Notes: a model not told the origin generated them from the letters alone. 64,000 nucleotides of DNA from Wenzhouxiangella sp042310355 (GCF_042310355.1 NZ_JBHJMR010000015.1:6944-70943); one strand, 5' to 3'; numbered from the stretch's first letter, positions 54,801-62,322 are shown. Numbers and translations: made by a program.

Positions 54801-55219
54801 TCGCACTTGTGCTTTTCAGTATCTGGCCTGTTGCCATCCGGGAAGGAGGAGTCACTCGGCGGTTCGTGCCACCAGAAGGCGCGCTGCAAGCTGGTCGGGT
54901 TCGCCTTTGCGGCTTTGGAAACTACGTGCCAGTTTCGGCTTTCCAGACCCCTGGGCATAGAGGCTTCGATTGGAAACCTCGTTGCCAAACTGGCAGAATC
55001 CAGCCATGAGCAGAGGTGGCGCTTCAGCTTCCGGTGGTTCCAGCCGGCTGGCTCTTCGGTCAGGCGTTCCCAGGCCTTCGTTCTGGCCAGCGGCTTCGCT
55101 CCAGGCCGCACCCCTCGCCAAAGCTGGCGGGTGGTTTCGCTTCCAGCGGCTTCGGCCCGAAAACAAGCGGCAAGATCGAGCACTCTGGAATCCGTTAAAT
55201 TTCAACATAGCTCGTGCCA
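54798..55219 (+). other. Cassette 11 body: family B copy 1 (422 nt, probably non-coding)
   Basis: Begins TTATCGCACTTGTGCTTTTC. Several frames are open by chance (for example 54807-55310 plus strand) but none is kept in all three copies. Terminal pairing GTGCCATAAC with GTTATCGCAC, one mismatch. Adjacent to copy 2, suggesting recent tandem duplication. Confidence 0.75.
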
Positions 55220-55307
55220 TAACAAAGCCTTCAACCCGACGCCGGATAACGTGGTGGCCGGCAAAGCCGGGTTGGGCATGTGCCGGCGCGGGTTAAGGCA
55301 AACGTTA
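55220..55307 (+). repeat. attC site 11 (type II, 88 bp)
   Basis: A different attC type: cores TAAC and GTTA, L-boxes GCCTTCAACCCG and CGGGTTAAGGC that pair with one unpaired C, and an inner GGCCGGCAAAGCCGG hairpin. Found only with family B. Confidence 0.9.
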
Positions 55308-55726
55308 TAGCACTTGTGCTTTTCAGCATCTGGCCTGTTGCCATCCGGCGAGGAGGAGTTTCTCGCAATTTCGTGCCAGCGGCAAGCGCGCAGCAATCTG
55401 GTCGGGTTCGCCTATGCGGCATCAGAAACTACGTACAAGCTTCGGGCAGCCAGGCTGCTGGGCGTCGAGGCTTCGATTGGAAACCTGGTTGCCAAACTGT
55501 CAGAATCGAGCCATGAGCAGTGGTGGCGCTTCACGTTCCTGCGGTTTTATCTGGTTGGCCCTTCGGTCAGGTATTCCCAGTCCTTCGTTCTGGCCAGCGG
55601 CTTCGCTCCAGGCCGCACCCTTCGCCAAAGCTGGCGGGTCGTTTCGCTTCCGGCGGCTTTGGCCTGAAAACAAGCGGCAACATCGAGCACTCTGGAATCC
55701 GCAAAATTTCAACATAGCTCGTGCCA
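55305..55726 (+). other. Cassette 12 body: family B copy 2 (422 nt)
   Basis: Begins TTATAGCACTTGTGCTTTTC. Close to copy 1 along its whole length without net indel. The frame from 55314 stops at 55667, unlike copy 1, supporting a non-coding nature. Confidence 0.75.
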
Positions 55727-55814
55727 TAACAAAGCCTTCAACCCGACGCCGGATAAAGTGGTGGCCGGCAAAGCCGGGTTGGGCATGTGCCGGCGCGGGT
55801 TAAGGCAAACGTTA
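55727..55814 (+). repeat. attC site 12 (type II)
   Basis: 88 bp, almost identical to site 11 (GATAAAGTGG in place of GATAACGTGG). Confidence 0.9.
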
Positions 55815-55824
55815 TGTGTGACTC

Positions 55825-56193
55825 ATGATACTTATTGCTCTCGAAATCTTCGTTCTCTTATTAGTGTTGGTGGCGGTTTTTACATGGATTTCCCATGGCT
55901 GGATTGCCATTGTTTTCGGTCTTTTGCTGTCCTTCGCAATAGGATGGGGCTTGGTTTCCGCTCAACTGAGCAATGATCTTAGGTCGCTAGTCCGGGTGCC
56001 AGGCGCAAAGTCTTCTGTCGTCAACATCACCGCGGTTTACGAGAATCCTGCGCAACACAAGGAATTTATCAAGCTCAATTGGCTGATAAGCACCAATATT
56101 CAGTGGGGTTGGCTAATATGGAGCCTATTTTTGGCACTTGCTTATTGTGCTGCGATTTTGCTTCGGAGATACCTGGAAGTTCCGCACACATAA
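55825..56193 (+). CDS. Cassette 13: small membrane protein, unknown
   Basis: A 122-residue protein with two or three N-terminal and one C-terminal membrane segments (LIALEIFVLLLVLVAVFTWI, GWIAIVFGLLLSFAIGWGL, WGWLIWSLFLALAYCAAILL). The loop between has SLVRVPGAKSSVVNITAVYE. No family recognised. No Shine-Dalgarno; stop TAA is the attC core. Confidence 0.75.
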   Translation: MILIALEIFVLLLVLVAVFTWISHGWIAIVFGLLLSFAIGWGLVSAQLSNDLRSLVRVPGAKSSVVNITAVYENPAQHKEFIKLNWLISTNIQWGWLIWSLFLALAYCAAILLRRYLEVPHT

Positions 56194-56271
56194 CAAATCG
56201 CTCAAGTACGTTCCGGCCCTTCGGGCCTCCACCGGACGCGGCTAAAGCCGCGCCGCTTAGCTCAGACGTTA
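56191..56271 (+). repeat. attC site 13 (type I)
   Basis: 81 bp. Terminal pairing of cassette 13: GCACACATAAC with GTTATGTGTG, 10 bp. Confidence 0.92.
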
Positions 56272-56549
56272 GCTGTTGGAATGAGTATTCTTAGATCTGC
56301 ATCGGTGAACGGCCAGAGCGGGGTAGTTGGTAGCTCCCGCTGTGCCACGGGCGCCGCGCCAGTCTTAAAGCTCGGGCGTAGTAGCCGGGAGCGGCGCTGC
56401 CGATTCCTGGCGCGCAGTCCGAAGGGCTATGCCTTTGTCGCTTTTACCCGGAATGGTCGCAGCGGCGTCCGGCTATCTCCCAGTCGAAAACTGGGGCGGG
56501 CTTCGATCAGCGGCTGGGGCGCTTTTGGGGAGAATGCCCCTTCCACAGC
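56269..56549 (+). other. Cassette 14 body: family A copy 6 (281 nt)
   Basis: Near-identical to copies 1 and 2, five kilobases away, so recently duplicated by cassette excision and re-insertion or by recombination. Frame 56281-56604. Confidence 0.75.
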
Positions 56550-56630
56550 TAACAAATCGCTCAAGTTCGTTCCGGCCCTTCGGGCCTCCACCGGACGCGG
56601 CTAACGCCGCGCCGCTTAGCTCAGACGTTA
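56550..56630 (+). repeat. attC site 14 (type I)
   Basis: 81 bp with TAACAAATCGC and the GCGGCTAACGCCGC loop variant, the latter shared with site 3 of the same subgroup. Confidence 0.92.
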
Positions 56631-56909
56631 GCTGTTGGAATGAGTCTCTTAAGAATGGTAACGGAGAACGGCCAGACGGCGGCAGTTGGTAGCCGCCGCC
56701 GTGCCACGGGCGCGTTGGCAGCTTCCAGGGCCGGAGGCGCTAGCCGGTCTTGGCGCTGCCTCTTTCTGGCTCGCAGCCGGGTAGGTAGGGTGCCGTGGCG
56801 CTTTCGCCCGGAAATGCCGCAGCGGCGTCTTGCTCTCTGCCAGTCGAGCACTGAGGCGGGCTTCGTTCGCGCGCAGGGGCGCATTTGCCACAAATGCCCC
56901 TTCCACAGC
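56628..56909 (+). other. Cassette 15 body: family A copy 7 (282 nt, one-base insertion)
   Basis: The only copy that is not 281 nt. The extra base around 56780-56830 shifts the frame used in other copies (it would stop at 56912). Yet the hairpin is the strongest of all, GGCGGC with GCCGCC around AGTTGGTA. This supports RNA or DNA structure over protein. Confidence 0.75.
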
Positions 56910-56990
56910 TAACAAGTCGCTCAAGTACGTTCCGGCCCTTCGGGCCTCCACCGGACGCAGCTAAAGCTGCGCCGCTTAGCTCAGACGTTA
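56910..56990 (+). repeat. attC site 15 (type I)
   Basis: 81 bp with GCAGC/GCTGC variant. Confidence 0.92.
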
Positions 56991-57268
56991 GCTGTTGGAA
57001 TGAGTATTTGTAGATCTGCGTCGGAGAACGGCCAGAGCGGGGCAGTTGGTAGACCCCGCCGTGCCACGGGCGCCACGGCACCTGCCAATCGTGTAGTCGC
57101 TAGCCTGGTAAGGCGTCGCCACTTCCTGGTGAGCAGTCCGGAGGGTCGCGTGCCTCCCGCTTCTGCCCGGATAGGCTGCCGCCGCGTCCGGCTCTCTGCC
57201 CCTCGAGGGTTGGGGCGGGCTTCGGGCGGCAGCCGTGGCGCCGCTACGGCGAACGAGTCCTCCACAGC
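56988..57268 (+). other. Cassette 16 body: family A copy 8 (281 nt)
   Basis: The most diverged copy against copy 1; most change is in the middle third. Hairpin GCGGGG with CCCCGC around CAGTTGGTAGA. Frame 57000-57323. Confidence 0.75.
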
Positions 57269-57349
57269 TAACAAATCGCTCAAGTACGTTCCGGCCCTTC
57301 GGGCCTCCACCGGACGCGGCTAAAGCCGCGCCGCTTAGCTCAGACGTTA
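57269..57349 (+). repeat. attC site 16 (type I)
   Basis: 81 bp, TAACAAATCGC form, standard inner hairpins. Third consecutive family A cassette ends here. Confidence 0.92.
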
Positions 57350-57371
57350 GTCCTCAGGGAGGAGGTATCCA

Positions 57372-57953
57372 GTGGAGCGGCGTAATTCAACCATAGCGGT
57401 GGTTCTTCTGTCGGTGATCCTTCACTCCGGATGCGCGCTTAATGAACGAACGGAGCTTGGCCACACCGCGGCACAGATCAAAACTGCATGTGAGAATCCA
57501 GAGCTCTCGATTCCGGTTAGGGGGCTAGGCGGCATATTCTGGATCCCAGGCCACTTCTCCCTGTCCGGCCGCGCGGGCCGCGATTACGCACGCTATCACT
57601 CTGAGTGTCGCCCTTGGATAACTGATGACCCCGCTTCATTGGAAAAAGTTGATGGTGAGGTGAGCGTCGGAGATCGAGAGTATTGCCAAGTATGCGGAAT
57701 CGAAAAACTGGCAGAACTAGATGCTAAAAATATCCAAAGCGAAAGTTCGTTCGGGCTTCAGATTGTGCAATTCGAAATTCCCGTAGACGGCGAGGCGGTG
57801 CCTATCACTGTAATCTACGACAAGAAAACGTTTGTCCAAATCGTCGCAGATAGAACTCAATTTTGGAGGAAAAGCCTGCGGTATATGGAGAATTTCGACG
57901 CATATATCAACACGGTATCCGAGCGCTTGAGCAATAGATCAACTGATGACTAA
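57372..57953 (+). CDS. Cassette 17: lipoprotein, unknown
   Basis: A 193-residue lipoprotein; lipobox region LSVILHSGCALNERTELG. GTG start preceded by GGGAGGAGGTATCCA, a very good site. It contains Cys pairs EYCQVCGIEKL and a middle segment GGIFWIPGHFSLSGRAGRDY. No known family. It is the second-longest gene cassette and has its own translation signal. Confidence 0.78.
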   Translation: MERRNSTIAVVLLSVILHSGCALNERTELGHTAAQIKTACENPELSIPVRGLGGIFWIPGHFSLSGRAGRDYARYHSECRPWITDDPASLEKVDGEVSVGDREYCQVCGIEKLAELDAKNIQSESSFGLQIVQFEIPVDGEAVPITVIYDKKTFVQIVADRTQFWRKSLRYMENFDAYINTVSERLSNRSTDD

Positions 57954-58031
57954 CAAGTCGCTCAAGTACGTTCCGGCCCTTCGGGCCTCCACCGGACGCG
58001 GCTAAAGCCGCGCCGCTTAGCTCAGACGTTA
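57951..58031 (+). repeat. attC site 17 (type I)
   Basis: 81 bp. Terminal pairing of cassette 17: TGATGACTAAC with GTTAGTCCTCA, one mismatch. The stop codon is the attC TAA. Confidence 0.92.
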
Positions 58032-58048
58032 GGTAAACCCTTCTTCTA

Positions 58049-58378
58049 ATGGGAATCGAGAGCTTTCTACTTTCAGCTGTCCTGATAATGATTTTGGTGT
58101 CTGGCCTTAAGGTTACCGCCGAGTCCGAGCGGTTCGCGGTGGTCGCTGCCGGGCGGCTTGTCAGGCTTGCGGGGCCCGGTCTCTCATTTCGGCTCCCTGG
58201 GTCTGCACAGCAGTGGACGCGGATCAAGCTTGGTGACTCCGGAAAGTACTTGGGAGACGGACTAGCCGAAATCAACGGAGCAACTGTTCCCGTATCGGAC
58301 GAAGACCTGCGGCCTGGAGATTCTGTGAAAGTGACCTCGTTTAAGGATAATTCCGTTCGGGTATCCGGCGAGCCCTAG
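58049..58378 (+). CDS. Cassette 18: minimal SPFH/NfeD-like membrane protein
   Basis: A 109-residue protein. One N-terminal membrane segment (FLLSAVLIMILVSGL), then AESERFAVVAAGRLVRLAGP with GLSFRLPG, which resembles the N-terminus of SPFH (stomatin-like) proteins. The end (GLAEINGATVPVSDEDLRPG, DSVKVTSFKDNSVRV) looks like the NfeD OB-fold. Together a shrunken mix of two normally partnered families; assignment is by eye only. Confidence 0.65.
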   Translation: MGIESFLLSAVLIMILVSGLKVTAESERFAVVAAGRLVRLAGPGLSFRLPGSAQQWTRIKLGDSGKYLGDGLAEINGATVPVSDEDLRPGDSVKVTSFKDNSVRVSGEP

Positions 58379-58424
58379 CACTCCACTTCCAGAGCTTGGC
58401 AGGAAGCTTTATGAACCGTTTACC

Positions 58425-58505
58425 TAACAAATCGCTCAAGTACGTTCCGGCCCTTCGGGCCTCCACCGGACGCAGCTAAAGCTGCGCCGCTTAGCTCAGA
58501 CGTTA
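58425..58505 (+). repeat. attC site 18 (type I)
   Basis: 81 bp, with GCAGC/GCTGC. Terminal pairing: GTTTACCTAAC with GTTAGGTAAAC, 11 bp. Confidence 0.92.
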
Positions 58506-58783
58506 GCTGTTGGAATGAGTATTTCTAGATCTGCATCGGTGGACGGCCAGGGCGGGGCGGTTGATAGCACCCGCTGTGCCACGGTTGCCGCGGCAGATTC
58601 GAGGCGTGGAGTTGCTAGCCCGGCTCAGCGTCGCCGCTTCTTGGTTTGCAGCCCGGAGGGTCGCCTGCCTGCCGCTTGTGCCGGGATAGGCCGCTGCCGA
58701 ATCTGGTTCTCTGCCTGTCGAGGGCCGGGGCGGGCTTCGCTCGCCGGTTGCGGCGCCCTGGCGGTAAGCGACCCCTCCACAGC
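58503..58783 (+). other. Cassette 19 body: family A copy 9 (281 nt)
   Basis: Shares the middle with copy 3 (AGATTCGAGGCGTGGAGTTG), so a subfamily with copy 3. Hairpin GCGGG with CCCGC; loop GTTGATAG has one change. Frame 58515-58838. Confidence 0.75.
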
Positions 58784-58864
58784 TAACAAGTCGCTCAAGT
58801 ACGTTCCGGCCCTTCGGGCCTCCACCGGACGCGGCTAAAGCCGCGCCGCTTAGCTCAGACGTTA
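58784..58864 (+). repeat. attC site 19 (type I)
   Basis: 81 bp, standard form. Confidence 0.92.
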
Positions 58865-58870
58865 TACCGC

Positions 58871-59200
58871 ATGATCTTTGCCATTGAAACGGAGGAACGG
58901 TCTTTCCACGCTTTCAAAACTGAAGAAGAAGCAACTTCCTATTGTGAGGGACTTGATGTCGAGGCAGCCGTCTGGCTTTTCTGGGATGCTCGAGGGGCGC
59001 CATTGGAGCCACACTTTTCCACCCCAAACAAACGTGGCCTATTTGTTGTCCGAAATGGGGAGTATTCTCTCGCGCCCGCCTCGGAGGATCATCACTCTGA
59101 TTTGTCTGAGGCACTTCGTGAAGTAGTTAGCTTTGAATCTCCAGCGCCCCTGAATTCCTTGCAAGGAGTTCTAGACTACATTGGGATGAAGAGAGAATAG
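58871..59200 (+). CDS. Cassette 20: soluble protein, unknown
   Basis: A 109-residue acidic protein with MIFAIETEERSFHAFKTEEE at the start and AAVWLFWDARGAPLEPHF in the middle; the ending SLQGVLDYIGMKRE resembles immunity-like or antitoxin-like small proteins in shape only. No family recognised, no Shine-Dalgarno. Confidence 0.7.
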   Translation: MIFAIETEERSFHAFKTEEEATSYCEGLDVEAAVWLFWDARGAPLEPHFSTPNKRGLFVVRNGEYSLAPASEDHHSDLSEALREVVSFESPAPLNSLQGVLDYIGMKRE

Positions 59201-59218
59201 CTAGATTGGTGTGCGGTA

Positions 59219-59299
59219 TAACAAATCGCTCAAGTACGTTCCGGCCCTCCGGGCCTCCACCGGACGCGGCTAAAGCCGCGCCGCTTAGCTCAGACGTTA
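59219..59299 (+). repeat. attC site 20 (type I)
   Basis: 81 bp with the first loop changed to CTCC (CCCTCCGGG). Terminal pairing of cassette 20: GTGCGGTATAAC with GTTATACCGCA, 11 bp. Confidence 0.92.
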
Positions 59300-59320
59300 T
59301 GCGGCCCCAGTAATAAAGGT

Positions 59321-59557
59321 ATGAAAACGACCCGCTACTTCGACACCACTCGAGATCGCCCCGATCGTGCCGAAATACGGGACGAGTGGATTCAGCAGAC
59401 AGTAGAACGCCCGGAGTACGAGCATGTCCAATCTGACGGGCGGGTTCGATTGTGGGCCCAGATTCCGGAGGCTGGCGGGCGCTATCTCCGAGTGGTTTTG
59501 CTTGCGGACCGGGAGACAGTCCATAATGCATTCTTCGATCGAGGATTTAAGCCATGA
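59321..59557 (+). CDS. Cassette 21 gene 1: DUF4258-like putative toxin
   Basis: A 78-residue basic protein (MKTTRYFDTTRDRPDRAEIR) whose layout resembles DUF4258-type proteins: a start-near R/D motif, EIRDEWIQQTVERPEYEHVQ, DGRVRLWAQI and RYLRVVLLADRETVHNAFFD. It overlaps the next gene by 4 bp, and the pair has the size and order of a toxin-antitoxin module, as found often in chromosomal integrons. Toxic action is inference. Confidence 0.68.
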   Translation: MKTTRYFDTTRDRPDRAEIRDEWIQQTVERPEYEHVQSDGRVRLWAQIPEAGGRYLRVVLLADRETVHNAFFDRGFKP

Positions 59558-59751
59558 AAGTCCAGTATTTTGAAGACACGGACACCCTCTACATCGAGTT
59601 CCAGGGCCGAGAGATCTCGGAGACCCGAGACTTGGATGAGAACACCCTCCTTGACCTGGACTCCGACGGGAATGTTTGCGCGATTACCTTCGAGCACGCC
59701 AGTCAAAGAACCGATATTAGTCATTTGCAAGTAGAAGGCATAGCCGCATAA
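59554..59751 (+). CDS. Cassette 21 gene 2: DUF2283 protein, putative antitoxin
   Basis: A 65-residue acidic protein of the DUF2283 family: VQYFEDTDTLYIEFQGREIS, TRDLDENTLLDLDSDGNVCA and ITFEHAS are typical. DUF2283 genes often follow DUF4258 genes. Start overlaps gene 1 (ATGA). Its stop is the attC TAA. Only two-gene cassette in the window. Confidence 0.8.
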   Translation: MKVQYFEDTDTLYIEFQGREISETRDLDENTLLDLDSDGNVCAITFEHASQRTDISHLQVEGIAA

Positions 59752-59829
59752 CAAATCGCTCAAGTACGTTCCGGCCCTTCGGGCCTCCACCGGACGCGGC
59801 TAAAGCCGCGCCGCTTAGCTCAGACGTTA
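59749..59829 (+). repeat. attC site 21 (type I)
   Basis: 81 bp. Terminal pairing of cassette 21: GCCGCATAAC with GTTATGCGGC, 10 bp. Confidence 0.92.
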
Positions 59830-59838
59830 TAGGAGTTT

Positions 59839-60366
59839 GTGATTCTTAGAACCGTAGCGTCTTTAGTAAGTGCCCTCGGTATCGCTCTTGCTATTGTGGG
59901 AATCTTGGCGCTGCTAGTCCAAGCCGAGCCCATCCCGCTCGACAATAGGCCTCCCGAACATGAGTCCATCCTGGTTTCGGGAATATTGATGAAATTGCCA
60001 TCCGGAGAACTCTGCCGACATACCTACGGTGGCGAAGTTCGCGTTTTGGATTCCTCGTCTAGTCCAGTCACCGATGCCCGGATTGACTTGGTCCTCTCTC
60101 ATGAGATTGCCGATTCTGAACAGCGGATTTTGGTGTTGAACCGAACGACAACATTGACCGGACACGCGCACATCAGAGAATGTTTTTGGAACAGAGTCGA
60201 CTGGGAATCAGCCATACTTCATGTATCAAAGCAGGGGTACAGGAGTTACACCGAAAGCGTGGAGCCCACTTGGCAGAGAGTAAAAGACGTGGAATTAGAC
60301 AAGCACTCCTATAACAAATCGCTCAAGTACGTTCCGGCCCTCCGGGCCTCCACCGGACGCGGCTAA
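59839..60366 (+). CDS. Cassette 22: membrane-anchored protein ending inside attC
   Basis: A 175-residue protein from a GTG (AGGAG close upstream). One N-terminal membrane anchor (VSALGIALAIVGILALLVQA), then a carboxypeptidase-regulatory-like or beta-sandwich domain (GEVRVLDSSSSPVTDARIDL, AILHVSKQGYRSYTESV). The last 17 residues (NKSLKYVPALRASTGRG) are encoded by attC up to its inner TAA. No precise family. Confidence 0.7.
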   Translation: MILRTVASLVSALGIALAIVGILALLVQAEPIPLDNRPPEHESILVSGILMKLPSGELCRHTYGGEVRVLDSSSSPVTDARIDLVLSHEIADSEQRILVLNRTTTLTGHAHIRECFWNRVDWESAILHVSKQGYRSYTESVEPTWQRVKDVELDKHSYNKSLKYVPALRASTGRG

Positions 60367-60392
60367 AGCCGCGCCGCTTAGCTCAAACGTTA
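60312..60392 (+). repeat. attC site 22 (type I variant)
   Basis: 81 bp with CTCC loop and a changed R-box spacer (GCTCAAACGTTA in place of GCTCAGACGTTA). Terminal pairing: CACTCCTATAAC with GTTATAGGAG. Read through by the cassette 22 gene. Confidence 0.9.
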
Positions 60393-60811
60393 TAGCACTT
60401 GTGCTTTTCAGTATCCGGCTCGTTGCCAAACGTCGAGCAGTCGATTCGCCTAGCTCCCTGCGGGCAGCGAGTCAGGGGCAGCGTCAAGCGGTAAAGTGTG
60501 CTGCCCTCTCAACCCACCAACCGGCTTCCGGCTGCCCCTGCCGCAATCTTCGCGGCTTCGAGCGGAAAGCTGGTTGCCAAACTGGCAGAATAGGAGCATG
60601 AGGTTCGGTGGTGCGTCAGGTAGTGGTGGCTTCAGCGAGCTGGCCCTTCGGCAAGCCTTTGCCATGGCTTCGCCCAGGCAAGTGCCTTCGCTCCAGTCGG
60701 GTCCGTTCGGCGAAGACTGGAGAAGGCTTCAAGCTACCCGACTTCGGCCTCAAAACAACGGCAAGAACCAGGTGCTCTGGAATCCACCACAACCCAATCA
60801 ACCCCGTGCCA
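60390..60811 (+). other. Cassette 23 body: family B copy 3 (422 nt)
   Basis: Diverged strongly from copies 1 and 2 in the middle but same start (TTATAGCACTTGTGCTTTTC), same end (GTGCCATAAC) and exactly the same length. No frame common to the three copies. Shared inner words include GTTGCCAAACTGGCAGAA. Confidence 0.75.
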
Positions 60812-60899
60812 TAACAAAGCCTTCAACCGGACGCGGGGTAAGCTGGTGGCCGGCAAAGCCGGGTTGGGATTGCGGGCGCGCCGGTTAAGGAAAACGTTA
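60812..60899 (+). repeat. attC site 23 (type II)
   Basis: 88 bp, more diverged than sites 11 and 12 (L-box pair GCCTTCAACCGG and CCGGTTAAGG: both changed together). Confidence 0.9.
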
Positions 60900-60902
60900 A
60901 CC

Positions 60903-61478
60903 ATGCATCGAGGGCCTATCGTAATAGTTGTGTTTCTCCTAATTGGTTGCTTGGGACAAATTCGCGATGATTTTGGTAGTAAGCGGGACGTTGGGGAAAT
61001 GATGCGGACCGCTTGCGTTTCAGTCGAAAACTTCGCTTCCCAACTACGAGCGGCACCTAAGATGCATGGTGCCGATTCCTTTGTGGGCTACTATGACTAC
61101 GGTGTGGGGATGCCTCGTGGGGATACATTTCTTGTCGTGCCGATACCGAATCCAGCCCAATCCTCTCTGGTAGAAATCCTCCAGGCCACTAGCCCACGTA
61201 AAGAGTCTCTTTGGCGCGAGGTGGAGCTTGTAGGTGGAGATTCCAGTACTGACGAACCTTTCGAGGCCGTAGTGCCGGCGAAGAAACGCCATCCGTCACC
61301 TAATAGCACAATCGTTGAACGTGAGGCCGTGCTCATAAGGGGAGGCTTTAAAGAGGCTTGCGGGAAACACTATCTAGTCGCTGTTCTCGCAAATCCGCTG
61401 TTCTCGATTGAGGATGAGTGGCCAAAACTTCGGGAGAGCTATACAAAATTCAACTCCAGCCTTAGGTGGCCGGACTGA
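60903..61478 (+). CDS. Cassette 24: lipoprotein, unknown
   Basis: A 191-residue lipoprotein; lipobox IGC in IVVFLLIGCLGQIRDDFG. A central GYYDYGVGMPRGDTFLVVPI and later EREAVLIRGGFKEACGKHYL. No family recognised. The start is at base 7 of the cassette with no Shine-Dalgarno. Confidence 0.75.
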   Translation: MHRGPIVIVVFLLIGCLGQIRDDFGSKRDVGEMMRTACVSVENFASQLRAAPKMHGADSFVGYYDYGVGMPRGDTFLVVPIPNPAQSSLVEILQATSPRKESLWREVELVGGDSSTDEPFEAVVPAKKRHPSPNSTIVEREAVLIRGGFKEACGKHYLVAVLANPLFSIEDEWPKLRESYTKFNSSLRWPD

Positions 61479-61486
61479 AGCATGGT

Positions 61487-61566
61487 TAACAAATCGCTCA
61501 AGTACGTTCCGGGCCTTTCGGCCCTCCACCGGACGCGCTTACGCGCGCCGCTTAGCTAAATCGTTA
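61487..61566 (+). repeat. attC site 24 (type I, diverged, 80 bp)
   Basis: The most changed type I site: GGGCC-TTTC-GGCCC, GCGC-TTAC-GCGC and CTTAGCTAAATCGTTA. Stems preserved by paired changes. Terminal pairing: GCATGGTTAAC with GTTAACCATGC, 11 bp. Confidence 0.9.
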
Positions 61567-61587
61567 TGTGAATACTGGGGAAACTGA

Positions 61588-61842
61588 GTGGAAGAAATCC
61601 TCGAGGAGATAGGGAAGGGCTTCTTTCGGGCCGTAGGTTGGCTGCTTGCCGAGGTCCTTTTCGGAACGGTGTGTTATTGGGTTGGCTGGCCGGTGTGCCG
61701 GGCCTTTACACTTGGAACCTATCCGCGCTCTCGAAATCAGGTGCTTCCGGATTCGTGGGATCTTGAATCCTTCATATGCAGTTCGGTGGGGTTCATCCTC
61801 CTGCTGGCGCTCGGCCTCTACCTTGCGGGCGCATTCTCTTAG
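61588..61842 (+). CDS. Cassette 25: small membrane protein, unknown
   Basis: An 84-residue protein from a GTG, with two membrane segments (AVGWLLAEVLFGTVCYWVGW and SVGFILLLALGLYLAGAF). A short positively charged loop lies between. No family recognised. Start choice uncertain. Confidence 0.65.
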   Translation: MEEILEEIGKGFFRAVGWLLAEVLFGTVCYWVGWPVCRAFTLGTYPRSRNQVLPDSWDLESFICSSVGFILLLALGLYLAGAFS

Positions 61843-61882
61843 TGAGCGAATGTGTGCACCAGACTGATAAGCCGCATTCACA

Positions 61883-61963
61883 TAACAAGTCGCTCAAGTC
61901 CGTTTCGGCCCTTTGGGCCTCCACCGGACGCGGCTAAAGCCGCGCCGCTTAGCTCAGACGTTA
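61883..61963 (+). repeat. attC site 25 (type I)
   Basis: 81 bp with loop CCCTTTGGGCC and GTCCGTTTCGG changes. Terminal pairing: GCATTCACATAAC with GTTATGTGAATAC, 11 bp. Confidence 0.92.
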
Positions 61964-62241
61964 GCTGTTGGAATGAGTATTCTTAGATCAGCACTGGAGA
62001 ACGGCCGGAACAGGGCAGTTGGTAGCTCCCACGGTGCCACGGGCGTCGCGGCAGCTTCGCGCTACGGAGCCGGGATCCTGGCTTGGCGGTGCCAATTTCG
62101 TGCGATCAGCCCGGAGGGCCGGGTGCTTGCGGCTTCTGCCGAGAGAGGCCGTAGCCGCGTCTGGTCGTTTGCCAGTCGAGTACCGGGGCGGGCTTCGTTC
62201 GCTGGCCGCGGCGCTTTTGCGGCGGCTGTATCTTCCACAGC
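61961..62241 (+). other. Cassette 26 body: family A copy 10 (281 nt)
   Basis: Diverged copy; the hairpin stem is reduced to GGG with CCC flanked by mismatches, with loop CAGTTGGTAG intact. Frame 61973-62296. Confidence 0.72.
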
Positions 62242-62322
62242 TAACAAGTCGCTCAAGTACGTTCCGGCCCTTCGGGCCTCCACCGGACGCGGCTAAAGCC
62301 GCGCCGCTTAGCTCAGACGTTA
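62242..62322 (+). repeat. attC site 26 (type I)
   Basis: 81 bp, standard form. Confidence 0.92.

Noticed and set aside
54807..55310. 167-codon plus-strand frame in family B copy 1
   Set aside because: The same frame stops early in copy 2 and is absent in copy 3; it also runs through the attC.
50943..62030. tRNA gene, because AGTTGGTAG in family A looks like a D-arm
   Set aside because: No acceptor stem, anticodon arm or T-arm in the right positions, and the arms around the loop vary freely in sequence and length.
50911..62296. The recurring 107-codon frames (MSILRSA... type) as a protein family
   Set aside because: Changes between copies are not concentrated at third codon positions, one copy has a +1 shift, and the C-terminus is plain attC. 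Kept only as a note within the family A entries.
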